Shown one piece after another: positions 1 to 8,704 of a DNA stretch of 64,000 nucleotides (positions are counted from its first letter, which is position 1; each line of letters begins with the position of its first letter). Origin of the DNA: Phycisphaerales bacterium. Lineage in GTDB: Bacteria > Planctomycetota > Phycisphaerae > Phycisphaerales > UBA1924. The translations under genes were made by a program, and so were the position numbers. The stretch is taken from NCBI GenBank assembly GCA_017642965.1, contig JAEPOJ010000013.1, positions 1-64,000 on the forward strand. Direction: 5' to 3'. The notes below the pieces were generated by a model, which saw only the letters and a list, made by a program, of their open reading frames with translations, was not told where the DNA came from and made no database searches.

Positions 1-233
1 ACGAACTCGAGGTGCTGCTCGAGCGTCACCTCCTTGCTCGCGATGGCGTACGCGTACTCAACGCCCCCGATCCGCGTGCCCGGCGCGTTGCCCGCCTCCT
101 CATCGTTCGTATCGCGGTTGCCGGGATCGCCGATGACGATGAAGTCCGAGCCGTACAGCGAGAACCCGTCGCCTGCGCTCGCTGCAGACACCATGAGCCC
201 CAATCCCAGCATCGACTTTGCAATCCATCGCAT
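1..233 (-). CDS. SUMF1-like (formylglycine-generating-enzyme fold) secreted protein, N-terminal part only
   Basis: Only the first 77 or so codons are inside the window; the gene runs off the left edge. It begins with a signal peptide (MRWIAKSMLGLGLMV, likely cut after SAASA). The mature start contains IGDPGN, then GVEYAYAIASKEVT. This resembles the opening of SUMF1-type domains found in exported planctomycete proteins (a value plus IGDPGN, then the YxIxKYEVT element). The start at 233 is supported by AGGAG at 240-244 on the minus strand and a TAGAGT hexamer at 253-258. Such domains often carry a PEP-CTERM tail, but the C-terminus is not visible here. Function beyond an exported SUMF1-like fold is not known. 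Confidence 0.75.
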   Translation of the reverse strand, partial: MRWIAKSMLGLGLMVSAASAGDGFSLYGSDFIVIGDPGNRDTNDEEAGNAPGTRIGGVEYAYAIASKEVTLEQHLEF

Positions 234-536
234 CTCGATCTCCTGTGTTCCTACTCTACAGGATCGGATTGTGTTTCGTTTCCGAAACTTGCATGATTCT
301 GTTGTTATTGACAGCTTGTTGTCATCATTGAGGGATTGCCTGCATGTATGTCGCCTCTTTGTAACGCACGGGCGCTGATTCATACACATCATGCACGCGT
401 CGTGAAGCGCCTTTCACCGGCCTTGCGTGGGCGGGATCTCCCCCAACCCCTGAGCGCCTAGACTTGCCTGTCCCACCGGTGGGACGCACCAACCTGCCCT
501 CTCCCAGCGAGAAACCGCTGTGATCGGAGTTTCCCC
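234..536. other. Intergenic region between divergent genes
   Basis: About 300 bases with no convincing gene. The left part holds the TAGAGT promoter element of the leftward SUMF1-like gene. A TTGACA sequence lies at 308-313 on the plus strand but has no good -10 partner at normal spacing. The right part holds TAGACT at 459-464 and a perfect palindrome at 470-485, upstream of the RNase Z-like gene. A short antisense reading frame here has no recognisable features. Confidence 0.6.
459..485 (+). promoter_or_regulatory. Putative -10 element with a 16-bp perfect palindrome at the expected transcription start
   Basis: TAGACT at 459-464 fits the TANNNT pattern seen at other starts in the window. 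It would start transcription near 471. A perfect palindrome, GTCCCACCGGTGGGAC, covers 470-485, exactly at that point and 52 bases before the ATG at 537. An operator for a dimeric repressor is the simplest reading; an mRNA hairpin is the alternative. No -35 match was found. Confidence 0.4.
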
Positions 537-1469
537 ATGATTCCCAAACCACCGCCCCGCGACGGGGCACTCGGCTTCCTGTACCTGCCGCCGCTGCGTG
601 TGCAGGGCTACTCGGTCGCGGGCGAGGCCACGACGCTGTACGTGCCTGAGATGGACGTGTGCTTCGATATGGGCTTCTCGCCGCGCTCGGCGCTGGCGGC
701 CAAGTTCTGCGCGCTCTCGCACGGGCACATGGACCACGTGGGCGGGCTTGCGTACTGGTGCTCGCAGCGGAACTTCCAGGGCATGGGCCCGGGGACCATC
801 GTGTGCGACAAGCGCATCGAGGATGACGTGCGCGGCATGATGGCGGGGTTCCGCAACCTCGAGCGCCAGGTCACGCCCTACGAGCTCATCACCCTCGAGC
901 ACGAGCAGGAGCTGCAGCTCAAGAACAACATCATGCTCCGCGCGTTCCACACGGAGCACACGTGCCCGTCGATGGGGTACGTGATCGTTGAGAAACGCAC
1001 GAAGCTCAAGGAGCACCTGCAAGGCCTGCCCCAAGAGAAGCTCAAGGAGATGAAGCTGCGCGGCGAGGAGATCGTGAACCACCTCGAGGTGCCGCTGATG
1101 GCCTACACGGGCGACACGCTGCCCGGGGCGCACCTGCTGCGGGATGACGTGCGCAAGGCGCAGGTCATCGTGACCGAGTGCACGTTCTTCGACCCCGGGC
1201 ACCAGGAGCGGGCGAAGGTGGGCATGCACCTGCACGTTGACGACCTGGTCGAGTGGCTCAAGGTCGCCGAGTGCGAGCACATGGTGGTCGTGCACATCTC
1301 GCGGCGCACGCACCTCGGGCAGGCGCGCAAGCAGCTCAACCAGCTTGCGGGCAGGGAGCTGGCGAGCAAGGTTCATTTCCTGATGGACCACCGGACCAAC
1401 CGGGCCCGCTACGACGAGCAGGCCGAGGAAGCGCGGAAGCTTGAGGAAGAGCTGGCGAATCGCGACTGA
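537..1469 (+). CDS. RNase Z-like MBL-fold metallohydrolase
   Basis: 310 residues. The metal-binding motif HGHMDH lies at residues 62-67, a metal-bridging Asp occurs in AYTGDT near residue 187, and a late His is in HISRRTH. The segment CTFFDPGHQ followed by GMHLHVDD resembles the C-terminal His motif of the RNase Z/ElaC group, which cuts the 3' trailer from tRNA precursors. The length matches bacterial RNase Z. However, the sequence is divergent (no obvious flexible-arm motif), so a different ester hydrolase is possible. The ATG at 537 is 52 bases after a perfect palindrome. The downstream permease gene has its own promoter element. Confidence 0.75.
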   Translation: MIPKPPPRDGALGFLYLPPLRVQGYSVAGEATTLYVPEMDVCFDMGFSPRSALAAKFCALSHGHMDHVGGLAYWCSQRNFQGMGPGTIVCDKRIEDDVRGMMAGFRNLERQVTPYELITLEHEQELQLKNNIMLRAFHTEHTCPSMGYVIVEKRTKLKEHLQGLPQEKLKEMKLRGEEIVNHLEVPLMAYTGDTLPGAHLLRDDVRKAQVIVTECTFFDPGHQERAKVGMHLHVDDLVEWLKVAECEHMVVVHISRRTHLGQARKQLNQLAGRELASKVHFLMDHRTNRARYDEQAEEARKLEEELANRD

Positions 1470-1507
1470 CGCGGGCCCGTGCGGACGCGGTGGGCGTGGA
1501 TTGCCCC

Positions 1508-1513
1508 TATCCT
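1508..1513 (+). promoter_or_regulatory. TATCCT -10 hexamer, leaderless spacing
   Basis: Six bases separate this hexamer from the ATG at 1520, which would place the first transcribed base on the start codon. No Shine-Dalgarno precedes the ATG. Confidence 0.45.
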
Positions 1514-1519
1514 GTATCC

Positions 1520-3217
1520 ATGCTCTGGACGCTATGGCGTTCCATCTCGGTTGAGTTCTGGCGGTTGCTGCTGCTGACGACGGCGGTGCTCGTCGCGACG
1601 ATCGCGTTCGCGATCACGATCAAGCCGCTCGCGGACGGGAAGCTCTCGCCCGACCAGGCGCTGCGGTTCATGTTCTACGCCATCCCGCCGATGCTGGCGT
1701 ATGCCACGCCCTTCGCGGCCGGGTTCGCGGCCACGATCGCGATCCACCGGATGTCCAGCGAGAACGAGGTGACGGCGGTCTACGCGTCGGGCGTCTCGCA
1801 CAAGAAGTTCCTCGTGCCCTCGCTGGTGGCGGGGATCATCCTCGGCGGGGCGGTCTTCGCCCTCAACGACCAGGTCATCCCCCGCTTCCTGCGGGAGATG
1901 GAGCGGATGGTGACGCAGGACTTCGCGAAGATCTTCGTGGGCTCGCTGCAGTCCGGCGAGTCGGCGCGGATCGGCAGCAACGAGATCCACGCGGACAAGG
2001 TGCAGCGGATCGAGCCCGAACGGGGCTCGCCCGTGACCGATCAGTACGCGCTCTACGGCGTGGCCATCGTCAAGGCCGACGAGCAGGGCGTGGTCTCGAT
2101 CGACGGCACCGCGAAGCGGGCGTGGATCCAGGTCCGCCCGGTCTGGTCGCTCAACGCGGAGGACCAGGCGCGGATCGGCAACGACGACGCGACGGCGGTA
2201 CTGATGAAGTTCATCGACCTGACGATCGACCGCGACGGGTCCCCCATTACTGTTGATCCGTTCACGCTGCCAGCGTTCCCGATCCCGCGCGTGTTCAAGG
2301 ACGACCCGAAGTTCATGACGGGTGCGGAGATGGTGGCGCTCAAGAGCGACCCGGACCAGATGAACTTCGTGGACCACAAGCGGATCAACCTCGCGAAGGG
2401 GATCGCGTCCATCGAGGTGTTCCGCGATATCAAGCAGCGCGCCAACCGTGGCGAGAGCATCGAGCTCACGAGCCCCGCCGGCCAGCGGGTCACCATCCTC
2501 GCGGGTGGGTTCAGCTCGTCCAACGAGACCTGGACGCTGCTGCCGGACCGCGTGACCAACACCATCGAGATCCTGATCGCGGATTCGAGCGGGCGTGTGG
2601 ACCGGATCCGGGCCGAGCAGGCAACGCTGAGCCCGGAGCGGGCGAGGACGAACGATCCGCTGCAGACGCCCGCGACCAACACGCCCACCCTCACCTTCTC
2701 GCTCGATCTGGAGGGCGTGTCGATCCTGAGCGACGACGAGACAAGCACGCAGCAGAGCTCGACGCAGTACACGGGGCTCCGCTTCGACTCGGACCCGCTC
2801 GAGGAGCTGCTCACGCACCCGAGCGCGGATCTGCTGGGGGTCGCCGAGCCGTACATCAACGAGTCGTCGGCGCAGTACGCGGAGTTTCTGGTCAAGCCCA
2901 CCGAGCGTCTGCGTCTGCAGATCGAGGACCTGCAGCGTGAGATCCTGTCCAAGCAGCACGAGCGCTGGGCGATGGCGATGGCCTCGTTCGTGATGGTGCT
3001 GGCGGGCTCGGTAATCGCGCTGCGCCTCCGCGATGCGCAGGCGCTGGTGGTGTACATGTGGAGCTTCTTCCCCGCGCTGGGAACGATCGTGGTGATCGCG
3101 GGCGGGCAGTCCGCGGTGCACGAGAAGGGAGCGCCGGCGCTGCCGTTCATCTACATCGGGGTGCTGGGGCTGCTGATCTACACGCTCATCGCGTACCGGA
3201 AGCTCGCGAGGCACTGA
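1520..3217 (+). CDS. LptF/LptG (YjgP/YjgQ) family permease, long form
   Basis: 565 residues from the ATG at 1520. An upstream in-frame codon at 1490 would only add ten unlikely residues, and the TATCCT element at 1508 argues for 1520. LptF and LptG are the membrane subunits of the ABC machine that extracts lipopolysaccharide from the inner membrane. Three hydrophobic segments lie within the first 125 residues (one around LLLLTTAVLVATIAF) and three lie in the last 90, with a large periplasmic part between. Family members are usually about 360 residues, so the periplasmic part here is some 200 residues longer. The partner permease lies at 5537, with a GT39 and a PAP2 gene between. I cannot say which of the two is F and which is G. 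Confidence 0.85.
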   Translation: MLWTLWRSISVEFWRLLLLTTAVLVATIAFAITIKPLADGKLSPDQALRFMFYAIPPMLAYATPFAAGFAATIAIHRMSSENEVTAVYASGVSHKKFLVPSLVAGIILGGAVFALNDQVIPRFLREMERMVTQDFAKIFVGSLQSGESARIGSNEIHADKVQRIEPERGSPVTDQYALYGVAIVKADEQGVVSIDGTAKRAWIQVRPVWSLNAEDQARIGNDDATAVLMKFIDLTIDRDGSPITVDPFTLPAFPIPRVFKDDPKFMTGAEMVALKSDPDQMNFVDHKRINLAKGIASIEVFRDIKQRANRGESIELTSPAGQRVTILAGGFSSSNETWTLLPDRVTNTIEILIADSSGRVDRIRAEQATLSPERARTNDPLQTPATNTPTLTFSLDLEGVSILSDDETSTQQSSTQYTGLRFDSDPLEELLTHPSADLLGVAEPYINESSAQYAEFLVKPTERLRLQIEDLQREILSKQHERWAMAMASFVMVLAGSVIALRLRDAQALVVYMWSFFPALGTIVVIAGGQSAVHEKGAPALPFIYIGVLGLLIYTLIAYRKLARH

Positions 3218-3220
3218 CCC

Positions 3221-4822
3221 ATGGGCGCCGTGCCACCCGATCCCGACCGCACGCTCTGGTGGGACCCGATCGCCAGGCGTGCGTCGATGGTGTGGGCGCT
3301 GATCATCGCGCTGCTCGCCGTCCGCGTCGTGTGGCAGCTCGTGTCGCCGTACACCCTGATCGAGGACGAGGCGCACTACTGGGAGTGGTCGCGCCACCTC
3401 GCGTGGTCGTACTACTCCAAGGGCCCCGGCGTGGCCTGGGTCATCTGGGCCTCGACGCAGGCATTGGGCAGCACCGAGTTCGCGGTGCGCCTCCCCGCGG
3501 CCATCGCCACGGCGCTGGGCACGGTCGCGGTCGTGCGCACGACCCGAGTGCTCTTCGAGGATCGGCGCCTCGCGTTCATCAGCGCGGTCCTGTACAACGG
3601 TATCCCCGGCTTCGCCGTGGCGGCGATGCTGATGACCATCGATGCGCCATACATCGCTTGCTGGGCGTGGGCGTCGCACTTCGCGCTCGTCGCGATGCTC
3701 CGGGGCCGACAGCGGGCTTGGCTCGGCTTCGGTGCCATGGTCGCGATCGGCTTCCTTTTTAAGTACACCATCCTGCTGCTGATCCCCAGCGTGCTCTTTG
3801 CGCTCTGGGTGACGCGGAACAAGCGAGCACGGGTGAGTGGTGTATGGATCTCGCTCGGTCTGCTCGTCGCGCTGGTCGGGCTGATCCCTGTGGGTATATG
3901 GAACGCGCAGCACGACTGGGTCACCGTGCGTCACCTTCTGGGCCACCTGGGCGTGGCGGGTGGCGATACCGCGAACTCGGCGGGCGGGCACGAACCATGG
4001 ACGATCGTGTGGCTCTTCGAGTACATCGGCCTGCAGATCCTCGTCGGTGGGCCGATCCTCGGGCTCGGGCTCTTCGCGTGGTATTACGCGAGAAAGCGCG
4101 CCGAATCACACACGGTGCTGGCCGTGAACACCTGCGTGGCGATGGCGCTGCCGCTTCTTGTGTTCTACCTGCTGGTGTCGCTCAAGGCGCAGACCGAGGG
4201 CAACTGGGCGATGGCGGCGTTCGTGACCCTCATCCCGCCCGCGGCATGGATCGTCCGCGATGGAGTGATGCGGGCCAACCATCTGATCAGGTTCCTGTGG
4301 GGCGTTGCGGTGTTCGGGCTCGTGACGGTGTTGCTGCTCTTCCCGGGTGCTCCGAAGCTCGCTCGCGTGCCGGGCATCGGGCCGCTTGTCCCGATGTACC
4401 GCATGACCGGCATGCACGAGCACGCCGCGGATGCCCAGCGCCAACTCGACCAGCTTCGTGAGAAGACCGGGCGGGAACCCTTCGTGATCACGAATCACTA
4501 CGGGCGTGCATCGCTGCTCGCGTTCTATCTCCCCGGTCACCCGACGGTCTACTGCTCGAGCGCGCACATCGGGGGCCGAAAAACCCAGTACGACATATGG
4601 GATCGCACGGATCTCTCGGATACTGGCACGCTTGAATCGCTCCTCGGGCGGCCCGCGCTGATGCTGGGTGGCCCGGAGCACCACTGGTCCCCCGCGTTCG
4701 ATTCGATCGAGTTCATCGGGAAGCTTGAAAACGAGCCAAAGGAACAGGGAACAAGCTACATCGGCCTTGGGTTCCGGGGCTTCGGGGCGTGGGAACCGCT
4801 CGAAAAACCGGGGCGACCATGA
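3221..4822 (+). CDS. GT39/ArnT-like integral membrane glycosyltransferase
   Basis: 533 residues with many membrane helices. The loop after the first helix carries EDEAHYWEWS (acidic pair D49-E50), the hallmark of GT-C enzymes of the protein-mannosyltransferase/ArnT group. These take a sugar from a polyprenyl-phosphate donor on the periplasmic side. The C-terminal 130 residues form a soluble domain. The ATG lies 3 bases after the stop of the permease gene, so the two are almost certainly co-transcribed. Placement between two Lpt permease genes and next to a PAP2 phosphatase suggests modification of lipid A or another envelope lipid. Acceptor and sugar cannot be told from sequence. Confidence 0.8.
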   Translation: MGAVPPDPDRTLWWDPIARRASMVWALIIALLAVRVVWQLVSPYTLIEDEAHYWEWSRHLAWSYYSKGPGVAWVIWASTQALGSTEFAVRLPAAIATALGTVAVVRTTRVLFEDRRLAFISAVLYNGIPGFAVAAMLMTIDAPYIACWAWASHFALVAMLRGRQRAWLGFGAMVAIGFLFKYTILLLIPSVLFALWVTRNKRARVSGVWISLGLLVALVGLIPVGIWNAQHDWVTVRHLLGHLGVAGGDTANSAGGHEPWTIVWLFEYIGLQILVGGPILGLGLFAWYYARKRAESHTVLAVNTCVAMALPLLVFYLLVSLKAQTEGNWAMAAFVTLIPPAAWIVRDGVMRANHLIRFLWGVAVFGLVTVLLLFPGAPKLARVPGIGPLVPMYRMTGMHEHAADAQRQLDQLREKTGREPFVITNHYGRASLLAFYLPGHPTVYCSSAHIGGRKTQYDIWDRTDLSDTGTLESLLGRPALMLGGPEHHWSPAFDSIEFIGKLENEPKEQGTSYIGLGFRGFGAWEPLEKPGRP

Positions 4823-4856
4823 ATACACTGCCCGTCCGGAAGAAGGGGCGATCGAC

Positions 4857-5516
4857 TTGCGTTATCTGACACCTCGAGAAAAGCGGCGGAGACGATCGCA
4901 GCGTGCTCGCCTCGGCGTCATCATCTTGTGCGCGTTTGTGCTGCTCACGCTCCTCGATATCCCGCTGCTTCACGCGCTGTACCACGAGCCGATCCAGCAC
5001 ATCCAGGATCACGACTGGTACCGCTTGCTGCGGATCATGGGCTACCTCGGCACGTGGCTGCTTGTCTGTATTGTCTACATCGCGCACGACCGCCATCAGC
5101 ACCGCGGGCTGGCGGTGCTCTTCAGCGCGGGCGCAGCGGGCATCGTTGCGGAGCTGATCAAGCTGACGATCGCGCGTGAGCGCCCTGTGCAGGACGGCGT
5201 CATCCAGCCCGGCCTGTACCACTTCCGCGGGCTGTTCGCGGGTTTTCAGGACGGCTCGAACCTTGGGCTGCCCTCGAGCCACGCGGCGGTGGCGTTCGGC
5301 GGGTGCCTGATGCTGGCCCACTTCCTCCCTCGCGCACGAACCACGCTGTTCCTGCTGGCCCTGGGCTGCGGGCTCACCCGGATGCTCACGGGCGCGCACT
5401 TCGCGACAGACGTGTTCGTGGGCGCTCTCATCGGCTGGGGATGCTCACGCATGATGCGATCGTTCGCCAGCGTCCCGCTACCCGAGCTGCGCCCTCGATA
5501 CCGCCTGCCGGTCTGA
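4857..5516 (+). CDS. PAP2-family phosphatase, membrane-bound
   Basis: 219 residues from a TTG start at 4857. The start is chosen because GGAAGAAGGGG lies 8 bases upstream (4838-4848) and the residues before it overlap the previous gene and look random. The three PAP2 motifs are present: K102 to RP at 109-110, PSSH at 139-142, and TR at 174-175 with H181 and D185. Five to six membrane helices follow a basic N-terminus. The family removes phosphate from lipid pyrophosphates such as undecaprenyl pyrophosphate or lipid A. A TACACT element at 4824-4829 could give it an internal promoter. With the GT39 gene it may release phosphate from the lipid carrier or from lipid A itself. Confidence 0.85.
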   Translation: MRYLTPREKRRRRSQRARLGVIILCAFVLLTLLDIPLLHALYHEPIQHIQDHDWYRLLRIMGYLGTWLLVCIVYIAHDRHQHRGLAVLFSAGAAGIVAELIKLTIARERPVQDGVIQPGLYHFRGLFAGFQDGSNLGLPSSHAAVAFGGCLMLAHFLPRARTTLFLLALGCGLTRMLTGAHFATDVFVGALIGWGCSRMMRSFASVPLPELRPRYRLPV

Positions 5517-5521
5517 CTCGC

Positions 5522-5527
5522 TAGGAT
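5522..5527 (+). promoter_or_regulatory. TAGGAT -10 hexamer, near-leaderless spacing
   Basis: Nine bases separate the hexamer from the ATG at 5537, giving a predicted leader of about three bases. No Shine-Dalgarno is visible. Confidence 0.35.
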
Positions 5528-5536
5528 AGATCGTCC

Positions 5537-6661
5537 ATGACCCTGCTCGATCGCTATATTGCCAAGCAGTACCTGATCAACGTGTTCGCGCTGACGGTGA
5601 TCCTGTTCAGCTTTGTCGTGGTGATCGACGCCTCGCTGAACATCGACGAGTTCCTGCAGCGGGCCGGGGACCTCGCGGTGCAGCGCGGCGAGGAAACGCC
5701 GGGCGCGGTGCGCCGCTGGATCGTCACGTTCCTGCTGATCGTGGACTTCTGGTGGCCCAAGCTGCTGCAGCTGTACTCGTTCCTGATCGGGATGATCCTG
5801 GTTGGCGCGATGGGGTTCACGTTCTCTCAGCTGAGCCGGAACCGTGAGTTCATCGCGATGATGGCTGCCGGGGTCGGGCTGCACCGCGTGATGAAGCCCA
5901 TCATCGTCGTCGCGGGGTTCTTCATGGTGCTCCAGATCGTGAACACCGAGTTCCTGATCCCGCGTGTCGCGCCGCTGCTCGTCCGCGATCACGACGACAT
6001 CGGGTCCCGCTCGCTCGGCAGCTCGGTGGTGCCGCTGACGCTCGACGGGTCGGGGCGCCTGTTCCGAGCCGCCAACTTCGACGCGGACTCGAACACCCTC
6101 GAGGGCGTCTACATCCTCGAGCGGGACGAGAACGGCAAGGCGACCCGCGCCATCACCGCCGCGCAGGCGACCTACAACGACGGGGGCTGGGACCTTGAGG
6201 ACGGCTTCGCACGGGCGCGGGGTGCGGCCACGCCGCAGCCTGAGCTGCCGATCGATCGGATCGAGACCTCGCTGGACCCCAACACGCTGCGGATGAACCG
6301 ATACGAGTCGTACGCGCAGTCGCTGAGCTTCATGCAGGTCTCGCAGATGCTCGACCGCCCGACGCTGACGGACCCGGCGAAGCGCAACCGCTACGCCCGC
6401 ATCAAGTGGGGCCGGTTCGCGGTGATGCTCTCGGCCCTGCTCGCGCTGGTGATCTCGATGCCGTACTTCATCACCCGCGAGCCGCGAAACATGGTGATGC
6501 AGTCGATCAAGTGCGCCCCCATCGCGATCGTGGCGCTGATCGGTGGCGTGCTGGGGGCGAGCGCCACGATCCCGGGGCTGCCCGCGGCGATCGGCGTGTT
6601 CATCCCCGTGATGATCCTGTCGATCGTGGCCGTCGCGCAGACAAGCGCCATTAAAACCTGA
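5537..6661 (+). CDS. LptF/LptG family permease
   Basis: 374 residues, the usual length for the family. The N-terminus LLDRYIAKQYLINVF is typical of LptG/LptF, followed by hydrophobic segments at about 12-32, 70-95 and 108-128, a periplasmic beta-rich domain to about residue 280, and three C-terminal helices. It probably pairs with the long permease at 1520 to form the heterodimeric membrane part of the lipopolysaccharide export ATPase. The ATPase LptB is not in this window. The gene is followed by the convergent pyrE gene, with 15 bases between the stop codons. Confidence 0.85.
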   Translation: MTLLDRYIAKQYLINVFALTVILFSFVVVIDASLNIDEFLQRAGDLAVQRGEETPGAVRRWIVTFLLIVDFWWPKLLQLYSFLIGMILVGAMGFTFSQLSRNREFIAMMAAGVGLHRVMKPIIVVAGFFMVLQIVNTEFLIPRVAPLLVRDHDDIGSRSLGSSVVPLTLDGSGRLFRAANFDADSNTLEGVYILERDENGKATRAITAAQATYNDGGWDLEDGFARARGAATPQPELPIDRIETSLDPNTLRMNRYESYAQSLSFMQVSQMLDRPTLTDPAKRNRYARIKWGRFAVMLSALLALVISMPYFITREPRNMVMQSIKCAPIAIVALIGGVLGASATIPGLPAAIGVFIPVMILSIVAVAQTSAIKT

Positions 6662-6676
6662 TCGCTCGCTGTCGTG

Positions 6677-7252
6677 TTATTCGTCCTCGACGCCGAGGTC
6701 CTTCTTGGTGAACAGCGCGTGGAACGCGACGCCGGCCCCCTCGATGTTCTCGCGTGCGCCCTCCTGACGATCGATCACGCTGATGATCGCCGGGACCTTG
6801 GCACCCAGCGAGCGGAGCACCTCGACGGCTTCGAGCGCCTGCCCGCCGGTGGTCGCGACGTCCTCGACGAAGACGACGACGTCGCCCTCGTTCACCGTAC
6901 CCTCGACCTGCTTCGCGGTGCCGTAGTCCTTCTTCGCATTGCGGACGAAGATGCTGGGCAGCCCGGTCTCCAGCGATGCGACGGTCACGAGGGGGATGCC
7001 TCCGAGCTCCGCGCCGGCGAGCCGGACCACCCGCCCGTGATCCTCGCTGACCTGCTCGACGATCTGCGCGAACATCGGCCCGAGCTGGCGGAGGATCGTC
7101 GGCTGGGTCGAAAAACGGTACTTGTCGAGGTAGTAGCTGCTCTTCCTCCCGGACCGCAGCGTGAACTCACCACGCAGGAGCGAGGCGTCCGCGATCGCGG
7201 AAGCGAGCTGGGCACGGTCGATCGGTTCGTGGGCGAGTGATGTGTTGGTCAT
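6677..7252 (-). CDS. pyrE: Orotate phosphoribosyltransferase
   Basis: 191 residues from the ATG at 7252. The enzyme joins orotate to PRPP to make OMP, the fifth step of pyrimidine synthesis. The PRPP-binding signature VVFVEDVATTGGQAL is present near residue 125, and the substrate loop KDYGTAK lies just before it. An upstream open frame to 7486 is rejected because its residues look non-coding. The Shine-Dalgarno is weak. The gene stands alone and is convergent with the Lpt permease gene. Confidence 0.88.
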   Translation of the reverse strand: MTNTSLAHEPIDRAQLASAIADASLLRGEFTLRSGRKSSYYLDKYRFSTQPTILRQLGPMFAQIVEQVSEDHGRVVRLAGAELGGIPLVTVASLETGLPSIFVRNAKKDYGTAKQVEGTVNEGDVVVFVEDVATTGGQALEAVEVLRSLGAKVPAIISVIDRQEGARENIEGAGVAFHALFTKKDLGVEDE

Positions 7253-7521
7253 GGGTGTCCGGAGGGTGTTTGGTCCGAAAATGCGGCGCTCGGGGTCGAA
7301 AAAATACAGATTGGGGAACAACTTGCGGCGATCCACGACATAATTGCGAGCCCGGGTCGTTGTGCTCGGGTCAGCGGACCGCTGAACCGATGATATCCCC
7401 ACCGGCGGACCAAGCGTGGTATGCCATGGGATAGGTGGGAATCCGTAGAATGCTGCCCAGCGATCTGCACAGGTCGCGGGTGTCAAGATCAGATGTGTGA
7501 GGAATCGGGAGGATTCAAACT

Positions 7522-8643
7522 ATGAACCGTCAATCCAAAGCTGTCGTCCTTGTATGCGGGCTCGCGCTGAGCGTGATGTCCGCGACCGCCAACGCTCAGG
7601 TCGCCCCCCCGCCGACCGAGCCGGCGCAGGACCAGCCGACCTACAACCCGCCACCCAAGCCCGAGCCCAAGCCGGCGGCAACCCCCAGCGAACCGCAGCC
7701 GCAGGAGAGCTTCGAGGCTCGCCGTCGTGACCGCAACACCGAGGACCTGCCCACGAACGTCCCGTACCCCAAGCTCGCGCAGCCGGGCCAGGACGGGCGC
7801 ATCCGCAGGCTCCGCCAGCTCCCCGATATCGCGGCCCTGCGTTCGAACCCGAACGTCGGCCCCAAGTCGGTCGAGAACATCATGCCGCTGATCTACCTCC
7901 GGCGCTACAAGATGGAGACCGCGGTCATCGACAACCTCGATCTCTACTGGGAGCTCACCGGCGGGCTGATCGCGAACATGAACATGGGCAACATCAACGA
8001 GATGGGCCGTGTCGCGGACATGATGAAGCCGCTCGTCCCCGAGGTCACGCTGAGCCAGGACCTGCTGAATCGCCAGATCCTCACCCGCGTTCAGGGCGGG
8101 ATGAACAAGTACATCGTCAACGAGTACAAGAAGGCCATCACCGATGAGATCCAGGTCCTCGATGGCGAGGAAGGGCTCCAGGAGGTCATGCGCTTCGTGC
8201 TCGAAGACTCACTCCATGAAGCGCAGCTCGCCTATCAGGGCATGCTCGTCGAGCTGATGGACGACGTCGAGAGTGTCGTTGAGAAGGCGGGCATCGAGAA
8301 GGACAGCGATGTCCAGGCGCTCATCGACGCCCAGCAGGAACCCAAGCTCAACCCCGAGGAGCAGTTCGCTCAGATCGAGGAGTTCGACAAGGTCTTCCGC
8401 AACCTCAGTTACGACGAGGCGAACGCGATCTTCACCGCGATGCGCGGGATGCGTGAGTTCGAGAACATCGCGCCAACCATCCAGACCGTCGACGTGCTCC
8501 ACGAACGCAAGAAGGTGCTCCAGAGCGACTTCGGCGTCAAGGTCACCGACGAGCGCACGGGCGAGGTCCGCTTCAACAGCGCGGAGCAGGACAAGGAAAA
8601 CGAGAAACAGGAGCAGCCCAAGGCCGAAGAGTCCGACGGCTGA
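7522..8643 (+). CDS. Secreted protein of unknown function, proline-rich N-terminus
   Basis: 373 residues. A signal peptide is clear (SKAVVLVCGLALSVMSATANA, cut before QVAPPP). It is followed by about 40 residues rich in Pro, Glu and Lys, and then a mostly helical, acidic body. The start is supported by GGGAGG eight bases upstream and a TAGAAT element at 7446-7451. The C-terminus is strongly hydrophilic (KENEKQEQPKAEE). I recognise no domain; a periplasmic structural or scaffold role is only a guess. A strong terminator follows the stop codon. Confidence 0.75.
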   Translation: MNRQSKAVVLVCGLALSVMSATANAQVAPPPTEPAQDQPTYNPPPKPEPKPAATPSEPQPQESFEARRRDRNTEDLPTNVPYPKLAQPGQDGRIRRLRQLPDIAALRSNPNVGPKSVENIMPLIYLRRYKMETAVIDNLDLYWELTGGLIANMNMGNINEMGRVADMMKPLVPEVTLSQDLLNRQILTRVQGGMNKYIVNEYKKAITDEIQVLDGEEGLQEVMRFVLEDSLHEAQLAYQGMLVELMDDVESVVEKAGIEKDSDVQALIDAQQEPKLNPEEQFAQIEEFDKVFRNLSYDEANAIFTAMRGMREFENIAPTIQTVDVLHERKKVLQSDFGVKVTDERTGEVRFNSAEQDKENEKQEQPKAEESDG

Positions 8644-8668
8644 TCTGCCCGATCTCAACCCAGAACAA

Positions 8669-8699
8669 AGCACCCCGCTCATTGCGGGGTGCTTTTTTT
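8669..8699 (+). terminator. Strong rho-independent terminator
   Basis: Ten-base stem AGCACCCCGC / GCGGGGTGCT (8669-8678 and 8684-8693) with a five-base loop, followed by a run of seven T. It ends the secreted-protein gene. Being between convergent genes, it may also serve lysS on the other strand, though the T run there is poor. Confidence 0.9.
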
Positions 8700-8704
8700 A
8701 CTCG

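Noticed and set aside
1532-3991. 819-codon open frame on the minus strand
   Set aside because: Antisense to the Lpt permease and GT39 genes. It is extremely rich in Arg, His and Asp with no motif, an effect of high GC.
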